From assembly GCA_010909165.1 (NCBI GenBank), contig MU008218.1:62001-126000 (forward strand): a stretch of DNA of 64,000 nt. The letters are read 5' to 3'. The position numbers and the translations under genes are program-made. This document shows, one piece after another, positions 35,894 through 48,894 of this stretch (its first letter is position 1; every line of letters starts with the position of its first letter). The DNA comes from Anthoceros angustus (taxonomy: Eukaryota; Streptophyta; Anthocerotopsida; Anthocerotales; Anthocerotaceae). The notes below the pieces were generated by a model, which ran no database searches, had not been told where the DNA came from, and worked only from the letters and a program-made list of their open reading frames with translations.

Positions 35894-36559
35894 AGCGTCT
35901 CTCCACAGCTGTAAGAAGGACCCACCAAGTTTGGCGCTCCTCCACGAACAATCCCAAACATCGAGAGCCGGCACCAAGTCCATCCACTGTGATTTCAAGT
36001 AAACACCTCCCTACCTCCGACGCTGCATCCAAGGCATCTGCGTCGGACTCGGTAGCAACCCGAGCTCCTTCTTCGCGATTGCTGGGCGCGAGGGCGGGCA
36101 ACTGGCGAGACGCCCAGGCTTCGACCCAGGTCTGCCGGATGATGCTCTCCATCTCCGTCAGAAAACGATCCCTATTGCCGCCGTCATCGGGTGCAGCAGC
36201 CATTGCTGAGACACTTTCCACCGATGCTGCAAGTGCACAAAACGGGGGTGAGCAGGAAGGTCGGGCGCGGAAGGACGGAAACGCATGAAAGTGAAGAGGT
36301 CGTCACCACACAGAGCACAAGCTTGCCGCGGAGCGCAGCACGGAGTTTGGAACAATGGCCCCGAGGAATGGCTAACCATCGATGAATTATAGAAATGCGC
36401 GCTCGCATCACGTCGCACAAGCAACGGATGAATTATAGAAATGCGCGCCGCACAAGCGTCTGCGGAATCAAGTTAGCGGTAAAGATTTTGTTCAGCTGCA
36501 TGCACGCGCCGCAACTGCCCATTGCCTGACAAGCATGTAGGTGTGTCGAAAACAAGTGA

Positions 36560-37090
36560 ATGGTTAAGGTCATGTATGCGGAACACATGGACATGTACCA
36601 CATACTGCAATGAAGGTCATGTGCCATGTATAGGTAGAAAGATGGGATGCCGGAGGATATATCCTTGGATAATGGTGTGTAGTAATACAGCGAAAAATCC
36701 CACGGATACTGGTACTTATTCATTCCCGCCACCCAAGGACGACAGCCATATGAATGTATGCGAAAACATGGACACCACATACACACATGAAGGTCATGTG
36801 ACATATATAGACAACAGGTTGGGATGACGGATGATTTATCCTTGGATAATGGCACGGGATGAAATACATCGAATAGTGTATTAATACATTCAATATTGTA
36901 TTAATACACCGACTAATGGTACTTAATTATTCCCGACACCCAAGGACGACCGGCCTATAAATGCTGGCGCGCATGTATGCGAAAAATATGGACATTTTCC
37001 ACATACAGACATGTGGTCATGTGACATATGTAGGCACGGAACCGACATGTGACATATGTAGGCACGGAACCGACATGATCCTTGGCAAAC
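36560..37090. repeat. Diverged tandem repeats with short palindromic AT block
   Basis: Three diverged units share gaaggtcatgtg.catatataggta.. and cttggataatgg (about 36613, 36790 and 37015). A tgtattaatac sequence recurs twice at about 36876-36908. The last unit contains an internal 28-base doublet, catgtgacatatgtaggcacggaaccga. Confidence 0.7.
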
Positions 37091-38050
37091 CAACGATGCC
37101 GCATAGTATAAACCATTCCTTGGAGAATGGTTTATATTAATACCCAGAATTAAACATGGACAATGCTACTGCATTATCCCCGACACCCAAGGACAACCGG
37201 CCTATAAATGGTGAGGGCCTATGGATAGAGATGCGAACGAGTCATCTCTTTTCTACAGCGATGCGCGGAATGACTGAACGGACACCAAAAGTGGCGTGCG
37301 TTCAAGGGAGGGCGTCGGGAGGATGTGTGCGAACCCGCACACATCCATACCCTAGGACATTGTCTGTGGAGGCAGAGCAGATGAAGGTCCGTAGATCTGC
37401 ACGACTGGCGGAGGTGAATTTGAAGGAGAAGGCATCGACTGCCCACGCGGCCATACAACGGACAACACGCCATCCCGAAAAAAAGATGAGATGCTAGACA
37501 ACACGGAGTACCTTGCAGGAAGCGGTTCGTGATTCGATTCTTGCAGACTGTGTGCACATATGGGCGGAGGATGACGTCATTGGGGAGTACTGTTCCGATT
37601 GCGGGGAGCTCGGGTATGCAGACCCGCCTCTGTTTGGAATAGAGACACGGTACTTGGTAACCAGCCCTCATCTAAAGAAGAGGTAGGGAAAGGCTGGAGA
37701 GGTAACCACACAGCCCTTTCTTAGATGGAAAGGGCAAGCCGTGGACGGCGTGTTTGACAGAAGCTTTTTTGCGATTGCCTTGTGAACGATGAGATTCATG
37801 TATGAAACTTGCCTTCGCTGGCATGCGTTGCAAAGCCGGTTGTAACGAAGAGGAGTAAAGGAAACGTGTAACACTTGTCACCCTATGCGTCAGCCATGCA
37901 ATTGGAATGAGAACGGGTGGCATGCGCGATAACAAGAATGGAAAACGGCTGAAGTGCAGTGTAACAGTCGATCAGTGTGGCGATGTGGAGTGATTTTCTA
38001 AACCAAGTGGTCACAAAGAGGCCACATTTACCCTCTTTATCGTTGTAGAC

Positions 38051-41000
38051 TTGAGATTCGTACCCAAGGGAGTGATTTCGTGTCAAGACAACCAAAACAT
38101 AGCCAATCCAACCAAAACACGGACATACAAAACATCTAGCGACAGAGCCCGGCTACTATCCTAACAACACTCAGACCCTGTGGCTATCTTAACCACGCCT
38201 GACCCTGTTGCTACCTTAGCAACGGACCGACCCGGTTGCTATCTTAGCAACCACCCTCTATTTTTAGCAGAGTGGGACCCATCTCGGGTTCGGGCGGCTA
38301 TTAATAGAAGGTGGGGGCCCACTTGGGGTCCAAGTGGATAAGATTGGACACCCTCTCTTATCCTTCCACAAAGTCGATCCACCAATGTGGTTGCCGATCA
38401 CACAACCCACCTCCTTACTCCGTAACACTTCCCGGATCTCTCTTTCTTCCCTCCAACCTTTCAGCTTTCCTCCCAAGCTTCATACAGTCCTCCCAGGCTC
38501 TCACGGCTCGAGGTACCTCTTGCATCTCTCTCCATACTCCCCAAGTTCCCTCTGCAACTCCCTTCCGCGCTCCTTGTTCTCACACCTCACGGCCTCATTC
38601 AATCCCCACTTTCTCAGCAAACATCACTTACAGACTTCCCCAATCCCTCTTACTTCTCTCCACAGCCAATCAGCAACTCCCCATGTTCAGCCTGTTCCAC
38701 TCCTCTCACAGTTCACTTTTCGCTCACATTTTCCAAGCATACAAACCCACGGACTCCGTCTCACTTCAGCCTCCTCTTCCACCCACACAGGCTCCCCGCC
38801 TTGTCTCCTTTTCCCACATGACCTTGACACCTGAAAAACTCAAACACAAGGTGAGTACTAGACAAGTCAAGAGAATGAGTAAGAGAATGGACAGCCTCCC
38901 GGCTTCACAACCCCTTCCTCTTATCCTTGGGAACTCCTCCAAGGAGATCACCAGTCTCCTCCTTGCTTTCCACCACTCTTGCGGATCGGTCACACGGATG
39001 GGCAACAGTAGTCTTCTCGGCTCCTCCTGGCGGAAAGCGTGTCTAGACTCACAAAGACTGGATCCGGTACCCCCAAACCCCGTGCTCACCCCAAACACCG
39101 AGACTTTAGGCCAACATTGCTTACATTTCATCAAGAGGCTGCCTCTTATACCCAAGATCGCCCACAAAAGTAGCTTGGCTGCTTGCCAAAATACCAATCG
39201 GTCTTAGCCTACCAAGCCTAGAGGCCTATCTCTTAATTCTATCCACTATGAGGAAGATTAGTCTATAACACATGGGCCTTCATCTATTCCAGGCCACTTA
39301 CCCCTATTATCCCTCCCGGCCTCCTAGGCCGCCTAGCCCCATGTTCTCCTCTTGCTCTTCTCCTCTTGGCTGGTTGGGCAATCTCTCCCACAAAATCTCC
39401 ACCTCCTCAGAGCTGGACTCCTCCCTCTCTTGTGCTCGCAGCATAGCCTGGTACTCCTCCTCGGTGAGCTCTTGAATCCTGGATGGGTCGGCTGAAAGTC
39501 TCCTCCATAAGAGTCCAACCCATAGGTAGGATCCAGTGCCCGTCAAGGCATGGATCAAGTACCTCCATGTCCCCCCTGTGCCCACAACAACATAAACTTT
39601 CAGGGAGACAATCTTCTCTCCAGCCAAGGAGAATCCAGGCACATGATTATCTTGATAAGCATCCTCAATCTAATGCACCATTGGGAAGTTAGACTTCTTA
39701 GGCGGTGCTTACCGCTCCCCAGCTGTTGTCCTCCTCACGGTCTTGTTGCCCCTTTCTTCCTTCTTGTGGCTTTGGTCTTGAGATTCGTACCCAAGGAGTG
39801 ATTTCGTGTCAAGACAACCAAAACATAGCCAATCCAACCAAAACACGGACATACAAAACATCTAGCATTCTGAGACCGCTACTATCCTAACAACACTCGG
39901 ACACATGGCTATCTTAGCCACGCGACCTGTTGCTACCTTAGCAGCAGACCAGGCCGGTTGCTATCTTAGCAACCACCCTCTATTTTTAGCAGAGTGGGAC
40001 CCATCTCGGGTTCAGGCCTGGCTATTAATAGAAGGGTGGGGGCCCACTTGGGGTCCAAGTGGATAAGATTGGACACCCTCTCTCTTATCCTTCCACAAAG
40101 TCAGACCCACCAATCAGGGTTGCCGATCACACAACCCACCTCCTTACTCTGGTAACACTTCCCCAGATCTCTCTTTCTTCCCTCCAACCTTTCAGCTTTC
40201 CTCCCAAGCTTCATACAGTCCTCCCCAGGCTCTCACAGCTTCCTGAGGTACCTCTTGCATCTCTCTCCATACTCCCCAAGTTCCTCTGCAACTCCTTCCG
40301 CTCCTTGTTCTCACACCTCACGGCCTCATTCAATCCCCACTTTCTCAGAAACATCACTTCAGACTTCTCCAATCCCTCTTACTTCTCTCCACCAATCGGC
40401 AACTCTCCATGTCGGCTGTTCCACTCCTCTCACGTTCACTTTTCGCTCACATTTTCCAAGCATACAAACCCACGGACTCCGTCTCACTTGACCTTCTCTT
40501 CCACCCACAGGCTCCCGCCTTGTCTCCTTTTCCCACATGACCTCGACACCTGAAAACTCAAACACAAGGTGAGTACTAGACAAGTCAAGAGAATGAGTAA
40601 GGGAATGGACAGCCTCCCCGGCTTCACAACCCCCTTCCTCTTATCCTTGGGAACTCCCCCAAGGAGACCACCAGGTTCCCTCCCCTTGCTTTCCACCACT
40701 CTTGCGGATCTGGTCACACAGATCTGGGCAACTTGGTAGTCTTCTCAGCTCCTCCTGTGACAGAGAAACAGTGTCTAGACTCACAGCACTGGATCTGGTA
40801 CCCCCCAAACCCCCGTGCTCAGTCCCAAACACCGAGACTTTAGGCCAACATTGCTTACATTTCATCAAGAGGGGCTGCCTCTTATACCCAAGATCAGCCC
40901 ACAAAAGCAGCTTGGCTGCTTGCCAAAAATACCAATCAGTCTTAGCCTACCAAGCCTAGAGGCCTATCTCTTAATTCTATCCACTATGAGGGAAGATTAG

Positions 41001-44000
41001 TCTATAACACATGGGCCTTCAGCTATTCCAGGGCCACTTACCCCTATTATCCCTCACAGGCCTCCTAGGCCGCCTAGCCCCATGTTCTCCTCTTGCTCTT
41101 CCTCTTGGCTGGTTGGGCAATCTCTCCCACAAATCTCCACCTCCTCGGTGAGCTCTTGAATCTGGATGGGTCGGTGAAAGTCTCCTCCCTCTCTCTTTGG
41201 CACAGTACTCCTCCTCGGTGAGCTCTTGAATCTGGATGGGTCGGTGAAAGTCTCCCGTAAGTCCAACCCATAGGTAGGATCCGGTGCCGTCAAGGCATGG
41301 ATCAAGTACCTCCATGTCCCCCCGTGCCCACAACAACATAAACTTTCGGGACAATCTTCTCTCCAGGAGAATCCGGGCACATGATTATCTTGATAAGCAT
41401 CCTCAATCTAATGCACCATTGGGAAGTTAGACTTCTTAGGCGGTGCTTACCGCTCCCCAGCTGTTGTCCTCCTCACGGTCTTGTTGCCCCTTTCTTCCTT
41501 GTGGCTTTGGTCTTGGAGCTTGTTACGCTTGTTGCTTCCTAGCAGTGCAGGTTGCTTCCTAGCAACGGCCGGCGGTTGCTTGCTTAGCAACCTCCTCTGC
41601 TAACTCGACAGATTCTTCCATAGGAGCCGCCTCTTCCACGGTGGCCCTCCTTGCAATCCACAGCCCTCTTGGCCTCCTTCCACCTTTCCTAGCCTCGTCC
41701 CTCTCCTTCTGTGGCGCTCGGTGAGGCATCCGAGGTTTCACTGCACTTGTGCATCGAAATAACATTGCAGCTCTCCTATGGTGCCTGTGTGTGAGAGTGA
41801 GCCATGAGGGCTTCCCGGTCCTTAGACTTGCAACTCCTCGGACCTTCCCTATTTCCACTTCCAAGCCGCTAGGCGTCCCTCCAAAACCTCCTTCTCCTTC
41901 TTCATCTTCCGAGCTCCTCCATTTGCTCCCCTGTTGCTTCCTTCTGCTGTAAACCTAACAAGGAGAGGACCAGAGCTATCGATCTTCCATCTCGCCCACA
42001 GTGCGTGCCATAGCTGAAACCAACTCCTGTAGGGTGATGTTAGGTCCCAAACCTTCTTTGGGAATGGGCTCCCTCCTTCCTATCATCTGGTGGTGGCCTG
42101 TCACAACTTCCGGTATACTTGAAAGCCACCCGTTGAGCAGTGGTCACTTTCTCGGATCACTCGGCCGTGCCCAAGGTTGGTGATTCCTCCTGTTGACTGT
42201 GGTTTCCCGCCAGGCTCTGGGATATTGGTGCTGCCACAGCCTTGCCCTTGTCTTATACATCCGGTGAGCTCCCGTCGTGCTCTTGTGGCTCTAGGTGTGG
42301 TTGGAGTCCCCGTTGCTCCCGGCTCCTCTTGGTACTGTTGGGGCCTTAGCTGTTGCCTTGTTATATGTGCTACCTTAGCCACGGTCACATTCCTTTTCAT
42401 GGACACTTGGACTTCTCATCTTCACTCCCGGTGCCACGGAGATGGCCTCTTCCTCCGACTCCTCTTTGGGCTTCCTTCTTTCAAACACGGCCTCCAGAAT
42501 GAAAGGTGAGACCATCTCCATTCCCTCCGGCAACTTGGTAGTCTTCTCGGCTCCTCCTGACAGAGAAAGGTTCTAGACTCACAAAGACTGGATCCGGTAC
42601 CCCCAAACCCCGTGCTCACCCCAAACACCGAGACTTTAGGCCAACATTGCTTACATTTCATCAAGAGGCTGCCTCTTATACCCAAGATCGCCCACAAAAG
42701 TAGCTTGGCTTGCCAAAATACCAATCTTAGCCTACCAAGCCTAGAGGCCTATCTCTTAATTCTATCCACTATGAGGGAAGATTAGTCTATAACACATGGG
42801 CCTTCAGCTATTCAGGCCACTTACCCCTATTATCCCTCCCGGCCTCCTAGGCCGCCTAGCCCCATGTTCTCCTCTTGCTCTTCTCCTCTTGGCTGGTTGG
42901 GCAATCTCTCCCACAAATCTCCACCTCCTCAGCTGGACTCCTCCCTCTCTTGTGCTCGCCGCATAGCCCTGTACTCCTCCTCGGTGAGCTCTTGAATCGG
43001 ATGGGTCGGTGAAAGTCTCCGTAAGAGTCCAACCCATAGGTAGGATCCGGTGCCGTCAAGGCATGGATCAAGTACCTCCATGTCCCCCTGTGCCCACAAC
43101 AACATAAACTTTCGGAGACAATCTTCTCTCCAGCCAAGGAGAATCCGGGCACATGATTATCTTGATAAGCATCCTCAATCTAATGCACCATTGGGAAGTT
43201 AGACTTCTTAGGCGGTGCTTACCCGCCTCCCGGCCTGCTTTGTCCTCCTCCGTCTTCTGCCCTTTCTTCCTTGTGGCTTTGGTCTTGGAGCTTGTTACGC
43301 TTGTTGCTTCCTAGCAGTGCAGGCTGTTGCTTCCTAGCAACGGCCGGCGGTTGCTTGCTTAGCAACCTCCTCTGCTAACTCAATGATTCTTCCATAGGAG
43401 CCTCTTCCACGGTGGCCCTCCTTGCAATCCCGGCCCTCTTGGCCTCCTTCCACCTTTCCTAGCCTCGTCCCTCTCCTTCTGTGGCGCTCGAGGCATCCGA
43501 GGTTTCACTGCACTTGTGCATCCGAAATAACATTCTGCAGCCTCCCTATGGTGCTGTGTCGGAGAGCCGAGCCATGAGGCTTCTGGTCCTTAGACTCACG
43601 CAACTCCTCGGACCTTCCCTATTTCCACTTCCAAGCCGCTAGGCGTCCCTCCAAAACCTCCTTCTCCTTCTTCATCTTGGAGCTCCTCTTGCTCCCCTGT
43701 TGCTTCCCTTGCCGCTGTAAACCTAACAAGGAGAGGACCAGAGCTATCTCGATCTTCCATCTCGCCCAGTGCCATAGCTGAAACCAACTCCTGTAGGGTG
43801 ATGTTAGGTCCCCGGACCTTCTTTGGGAATGGGCTCCCTCCTTCCTATCTGTCATGACCGCCACAACTTCCGGTATACTTGAAAGCCACCCGTTGAGCAG
43901 TGGTCACTTTCTCGGACCGCTCGGGTGCCCAAGGGTTGGGGCCGATTCCTCCTGTTGACTGTGGTTTCCCGCCCGGCTCGGGATATTGGTGCTGCCTCGG

Positions 44001-44284
44001 CCTTGCCCTTGTCTTGCTTGTCGTGAGCTCCCGTGCGCTCTTGTGGCTCTAGGTGTTGGAGTCCCCGTTGCTCCTCTTGGTACTGTAGCCTTAGCAACTA
44101 GCTGTTTTGTTAGCAACAAGGCCGCTACCTTAGCCACGGTCACATTCCTTTTCATGGACACTTGGACTTCTCATCTTCACTCCCGGTGCCACGGAGATGG
44201 CCTCTTCCTCCGACTCCTCTTTGGGCTTCCTTCTTTCAAACACCGGCCTCCAAATGAAAGGTCGAGACCATCTCCATTCCCTCC
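38051..44284. repeat. Mosaic of internal duplications, order A-A-B-a-B
   Basis: Block A occurs at 38051-39777 and 39778-41515, starting ttgagattcgtaccc. Block B is at 41516-42531 and 43288-44284, starting gagcttgttacgcttg. A shortened A (its 3' part) is at 42532-43287. A1 joins A2 at ggtcttg. On the minus strand the blocks contain open stretches (for example 39307-39642, with RIQELTEEEYQAMLRAQERE) that look like fragments of an uncharacterised element protein; frames are broken in most copies. A2 also contains an inner 62-base duplication at about 41143-41260. Confidence 0.85.
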
Positions 44285-44299
44285 AAAGAACTTGGCATG

Positions 44300-44885
44300 G
44301 TCAAAACGTGGATTAAGAAGGGAGATAGAGGAGGGGCTAGGTGATGGTAGGGTCAAGTGGTCCCTCTCCACTGTGTCATAGAACATCCTGGCCCAATCTA
44401 TCTTGGACCCTCTCACCACCTCATAGAAAGACAAGGAAATGGTCGAATGTGCTCCGGCTTCTTAGTGAGTGAGAGCAGGATCCACTGGCTAATCCAGCCA
44501 TGTGGTCTAGCTTGTTGGTGACCCGGCCATTCTCCACTCTAGACAATGTGGGAGCAATGACCGCTTGTGCCTCCTGCGACTTTTGAGGAGATGGTTTCTG
44601 AAAGGGTCAATGATTATCCACATTCCTCTTGGTCTCTCATAAACCGGAGCAATTTGAATATCCAGTGCGGGGTTGGTCCTCACGTTGCCTTCCCTATGGC
44701 CTTCTCCCTCATGCGCTCTGCACACTCCAAAACCAACGTGGGGCTATTGTAGCACCACTTTTGTCCATGAAGGATGTGATGCTTAGCCACCAAAGACCCC
44801 GCCTTCACTCTCCGGTGCCCCATATTGGGCCATTGGGCGTCGTAATGGCCTCAATGGCGGCCGGAGTATTCTTCTTAGGCGCCAT
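44300..44885 (-). pseudogene. Fragment of an uncharacterised element-encoded protein
   Basis: Minus-strand coding-like sequence starts MAPKKNTPAAIEAITTPNGP at 44885. It continues through AERMREK, APVYERPRGMWIIID, SRVENGRVTNKLDHMAGL and SFYEVVRGSKIDWARMFYD, but changes frame several times. Its continuation lies in blocks B and A. No family recognised. The orientation is opposite to the transposase, so it may belong to a nested element. Confidence 0.4.
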
Positions 44886-45277
44886 GCTCCCCGTCCCAAA
44901 TTCCCGCTTAGCCTCGACGCAAGACGGAGGATCCCCTGGAACTGCTGCTCGGCTTCGACCTCACGGTGGCGAGTGTCACCTGATTTTACTTGGTGGAATC
45001 ACGCAATCACGGTTAAGCGGTGACCATGCTCCGCCTCCTCCACCGCCCTTGTGGCGGTGACCATGCTCCGCCTCGATTATTCCAGCCCTCGTGTTACTCC
45101 TGCTCCACCCCGGCTACTCGGCATGCCCAACGACCCTTGTGGCGGTGACCATGCTCCCTTCCCAGTTATAAGAATCCCTATGTTTTCCAGACATTCCTCG
45201 AATGCTTCGGTCGTGCCTGTCCGACCACCGCTTTTCCACCAATTTTGCGGGCGATTCCTACGCCACTTCACAGCCCT

Positions 45278-45357
45278 ATCAACCCGTGCTCTTCCAACTT
45301 CTTGCGGCACCGGCCCTATCAACCCGTGCTCTTCCAACTTCTTGCGGCACCGGCCCT
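45278..45357. repeat. Two tandem copies of a 40-base repeat
   Basis: The unit ccctatcaacccgtgctctt then ccaacttcttgcggcaccgg occurs twice without a mismatch. Confidence 0.9.
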
Positions 45358-46611
45358 ATCCGCGCCGCATCCTCCGGACCGCCACCAATCCCGATTGGTC
45401 CTCCGCTCGTCGGCTGATGCCTTCAGCGACTCCTGCCACCGCCCTTGTGTCCTTGGCGTTCGCTCCGGTCTCCGTCCACAATTACGCTCGAGCTTGAGGC
45501 GCGGCGTCTTCAATCCGCTGGATTCGATGCAAATCCTCTTCCCGACTTAATTGCCAATAGGACCCCTTACTTCCCGTTTGGGTATTCCCTTGTAATTCCA
45601 TCTGATTGGATTTTCCGAAGTCATTGGAAAGAAACTCCAACTTGGTTGCTACCATAGCAACAGGCTCCCGAGTCGGTTGTGGTCATAGCAACAGGCCTGT
45701 TAGCAACGGCCCTAGCAACCGCGTTAGCAACCGGTCGAGCAGCCAACCCTCCAGGGTTCTGTCCAGGATCAGGACTAGACCCTCTTCCTCCTACTAGGCT
45801 CTAGTAGACTTTTCTTTATTTCCTAACCTACTTCACATTCCACTCCACACGATTCTATAACTTAAACACAAAACAAAAAACACTCCTTTCCGAAATTACG
45901 AGTACCATGTGGTCACCACAGGCGAGTCCATCGGTTTTCTCGCTCTGCATGTAAGGATGTGTCGGCAATAAATTGCCATGTCAAAAACTATTCCCAGCAT
46001 TTCTAGCAATTGAAAACATCGGCGGCTGTCAGCGGGAGAGGCGGAGGGAGGGTCTGGCGGTTTTGGCCAGCCATGTCGAGATGGAGTCGAAGGGAACAAG
46101 TTTCCCTTTTGCTTGTGATTTCGGTCACATGGCGCGGGCAGGAGTCAAGTGCGAACGGGTGGTCTTTTGTCCGGCGGCACGGTGCGGCGGAGGGGGCGGG
46201 AACTGACGGTTTTGAAAGAGGCTACAATCTGCGCCTCTTTCAAAACCACAGACGCCATGTGACCGGTTTGCCATCTCGTTTACGCTGCCTTCACATCTTG
46301 CGCTTTATCCTAACCAAGTACGAAATGGCTTGCACATCGACAGGACCCAGCATTCGTGAGTTCGGCAATTCCTCGCCGGTTCCAGGAGAACTCCAGCTTG
46401 GAAGACATGGTTTCGAAGTGCCTATACCTTTGCCGGAAACGGTTAGTTTCAATATTCGTCTTGTTAGGTTTGATCGAAAATCAAATCCTGTACCTTGGTG
46501 ACGGTGACAACAGAATTTGCTGTTCAGAAGGAAGCATACGACGTCTTCTGGCTGCAAACTGTGGCGCGATGTCGTGGTTGACAGTGCGCAGAATTTCCAG
46601 AAGGGTGGACA

Positions 46612-48016
46612 TTGGGAGCACATGGAAATGCCATATGGTATCCGGATGCAGATGGAGGAGGACATGGATGTTGGGGAGGACCTCGCCTAGAGGAAAATGT
46701 CCCGGACGAGGTTCCAGATTTACAGCAAGATGCCGAGTCTAATGGCACACCGGGTAGTGCCCGTGTAGCTCGCCTGGCAGCAGCCCTCCACGAAGTGTGG
46801 GCGGGGAATTTTGCAGCTGCAGGCGGTCAACGGGCGGAGGCACCATGTTGCAGCAAACATGGGCCAGCAGCTGTTGTGGACGACATGGACAACAAGGAGC
46901 TTGTCGGAGCAATACTACGGAAAAGGGGATTGCGGTGGGTCCAGGACCAACTGTTGGAGCTAACAAGTGGCGGCCAAGAGGAAGGGAATGTGGCGAAGCC
47001 CCGGGCTTTGCCACCATTGACATTTGGTGGCCTCAATGTGCCACGGCACAAGAAGTTCATGGAAGTCATCCGCAGCAAAGCTGCAAACGAGATTCCGAGC
47101 AAATGGGCGACTTGTCGCGAGCAAGGAGGAAGGAAGGCATGCGGTGAAGTGGCTTCCACGGTTCCCGATCTCTGGTGAAGTCCATGATTAGGTCGGAGTT
47201 TAGTCGGTGCGAGCGGAACAACAAATATGGAGGCAAGAAAGGCATACGCCTTAGCGGAGAAGAGTAGGGAAAAAAGCTGCAGCTTTGAAACCTCCACTGG
47301 GGGATGAAAAGGTGTGGAGGGATATTGTCACATGGGCACGAGTTGAACTCAGACAACACGGGAACTTTTTGCCGTCGAAGGCATCGCTTGCAGCAAAGGC
47401 GAGATTGGAGAAATCCAATGGACAAGGGCCAAACCCATGGGGCCAGTGTGGACGTGCTGCCTGGGAGTTCAAGTTCCAAGAAAAGTATGGGAGAGCCCCA
47501 ACCGACGACGAATGCGAATTTGGTGCACTCCGGCCACTAGCAAAAATGCATGAACTGTGGGATATGATGAAGCGGGGAGAACCACCTGTGGCAGACTTTC
47601 TGAAAGATCTGCGGGTCATAATAAGGGCTCAACGCGATGCCAAAACCCTGGAGGCCAAACGCAATTCAGGTAAGTGTGCAGGAATTAATTCCGATTTGGA
47701 TGTTGGTGCTTCAGATGAAGATGAAGACGGTGGGGAAGAGCCGGATGGGGATGACACATACGAGGACACAAATTCCGAGGACGAGGTGCTCGGAGGACGA
47801 GGGGACGGAGAAGAGTATGCAGAAGAGGGGGAAGGGACGGGTGCGAATGGGGATGAAGACAACAGGCAGAATGGAAAAAGCATTGGCATGTCACACATCT
47901 GCACATCAGAGTCACTAGGTGGAGGGGCATCGGCGTCAGACAACGACGATTTCGAGAAAGTGTATACTCGTTCTCGGGCGACGAAGCGGCCGATAGGTGG
48001 CCACGTCTGGCGGTAG
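46612..48016 (+). CDS. TNPA-like second ORF of the CACTA element (candidate)
   Basis: Two forward frames follow each other: 46612-47178 and 47285-48016. The second (243 codons) begins in a region whose residues include NPWGQCGRAAWEF, then EKYGRAPTDDECEF. These resemble the NP..G...F.....GR.P...E.F core of the Ptta/En/Spm plant transposase domain found in TNPA-type proteins. It then becomes a long Asp/Glu-rich tail ending in basic TRSRATKRP. Position, near the right end and downstream of the transposase, fits the two-gene plan of En/Spm elements. How the two frames are joined is not resolved. Assignment is by weak motif similarity. Confidence 0.45.
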
Positions 48017-48894
48017 GCGAATAGCGAGGGCGGCGGGGCGGTGAAGACAAAGGCCTCGGCGTCGAAGGGGAAGGAGAGAGGCGCGAAGTCCAGGGTGAGA
48101 CGTACTGATGGACTCATGAGGTTTGGGCTGCCTGTTAGTTCTCACGATGTTTCTTCTCATGCGAGCTGGCCGGTCATGGGCGTCGTCAATGTGGAGGGCT
48201 GCAACCATCCGCCAAGAGAACCAACAATGGAAAGGCACAAAGCGGAAAGGAGCACGGCTGTATCACGGAATGCGAAAAGAGCCAAAGGCCGCAAAAGTGT
48301 CATGGCGATGCAGCCGATCCGTCGCGCGCGAGTATAATTAGATCTCGAGGCCGCAGAAACTACAAAAACCATGAAATGATATGGACATGGTGCTTTGCAG
48401 TTGGTGTAACCCCTGGTGTATTGTGATTTTTGACCCGAAATAACGCGACTTCCTGTATAGCATCAGCTTTGTATGCATGACGTATGTATGAAATGACGCG
48501 GACATGAAGGCATCTTACATCACATCTGATCGGACGTATGTCGGCGAGTTGAGAGGCGTACATGGGGCCCGTGGGATGTACATGCCACATGTCCGGGCGG
48601 TGTGATGTCGGGACATGAGCCGTTGCACCGTGAAAGGGGCGGTGGAATGATTCGGGAGCGGATGGGGATGTCGGTAGCGTGTTAAGTTTGAAAAAAACCC
48701 GATGGGTAATTAATGCGTGGACCGGAAGGCCACAAACTCGACAAGGCGGAACCGAACGACTCCGACTCAAACCGGCCTAAAGTGTGTAACAAATTTTGTT
48801 GTCACGACCTTCATATTCGGCCCGGGGATCGGCCTAATGCATGTTACAAAACCGCCATAAACGTTACAAAAACCCCGAATCCCGTTATAAAACA

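Noticed and set aside
38311-39207. 298-codon plus-strand open frame in block A
   Set aside because: The frame is Ser/Pro/Leu-rich, is not kept in copy 2 (40059-40553), and the opposite strand has the more protein-like fragments.
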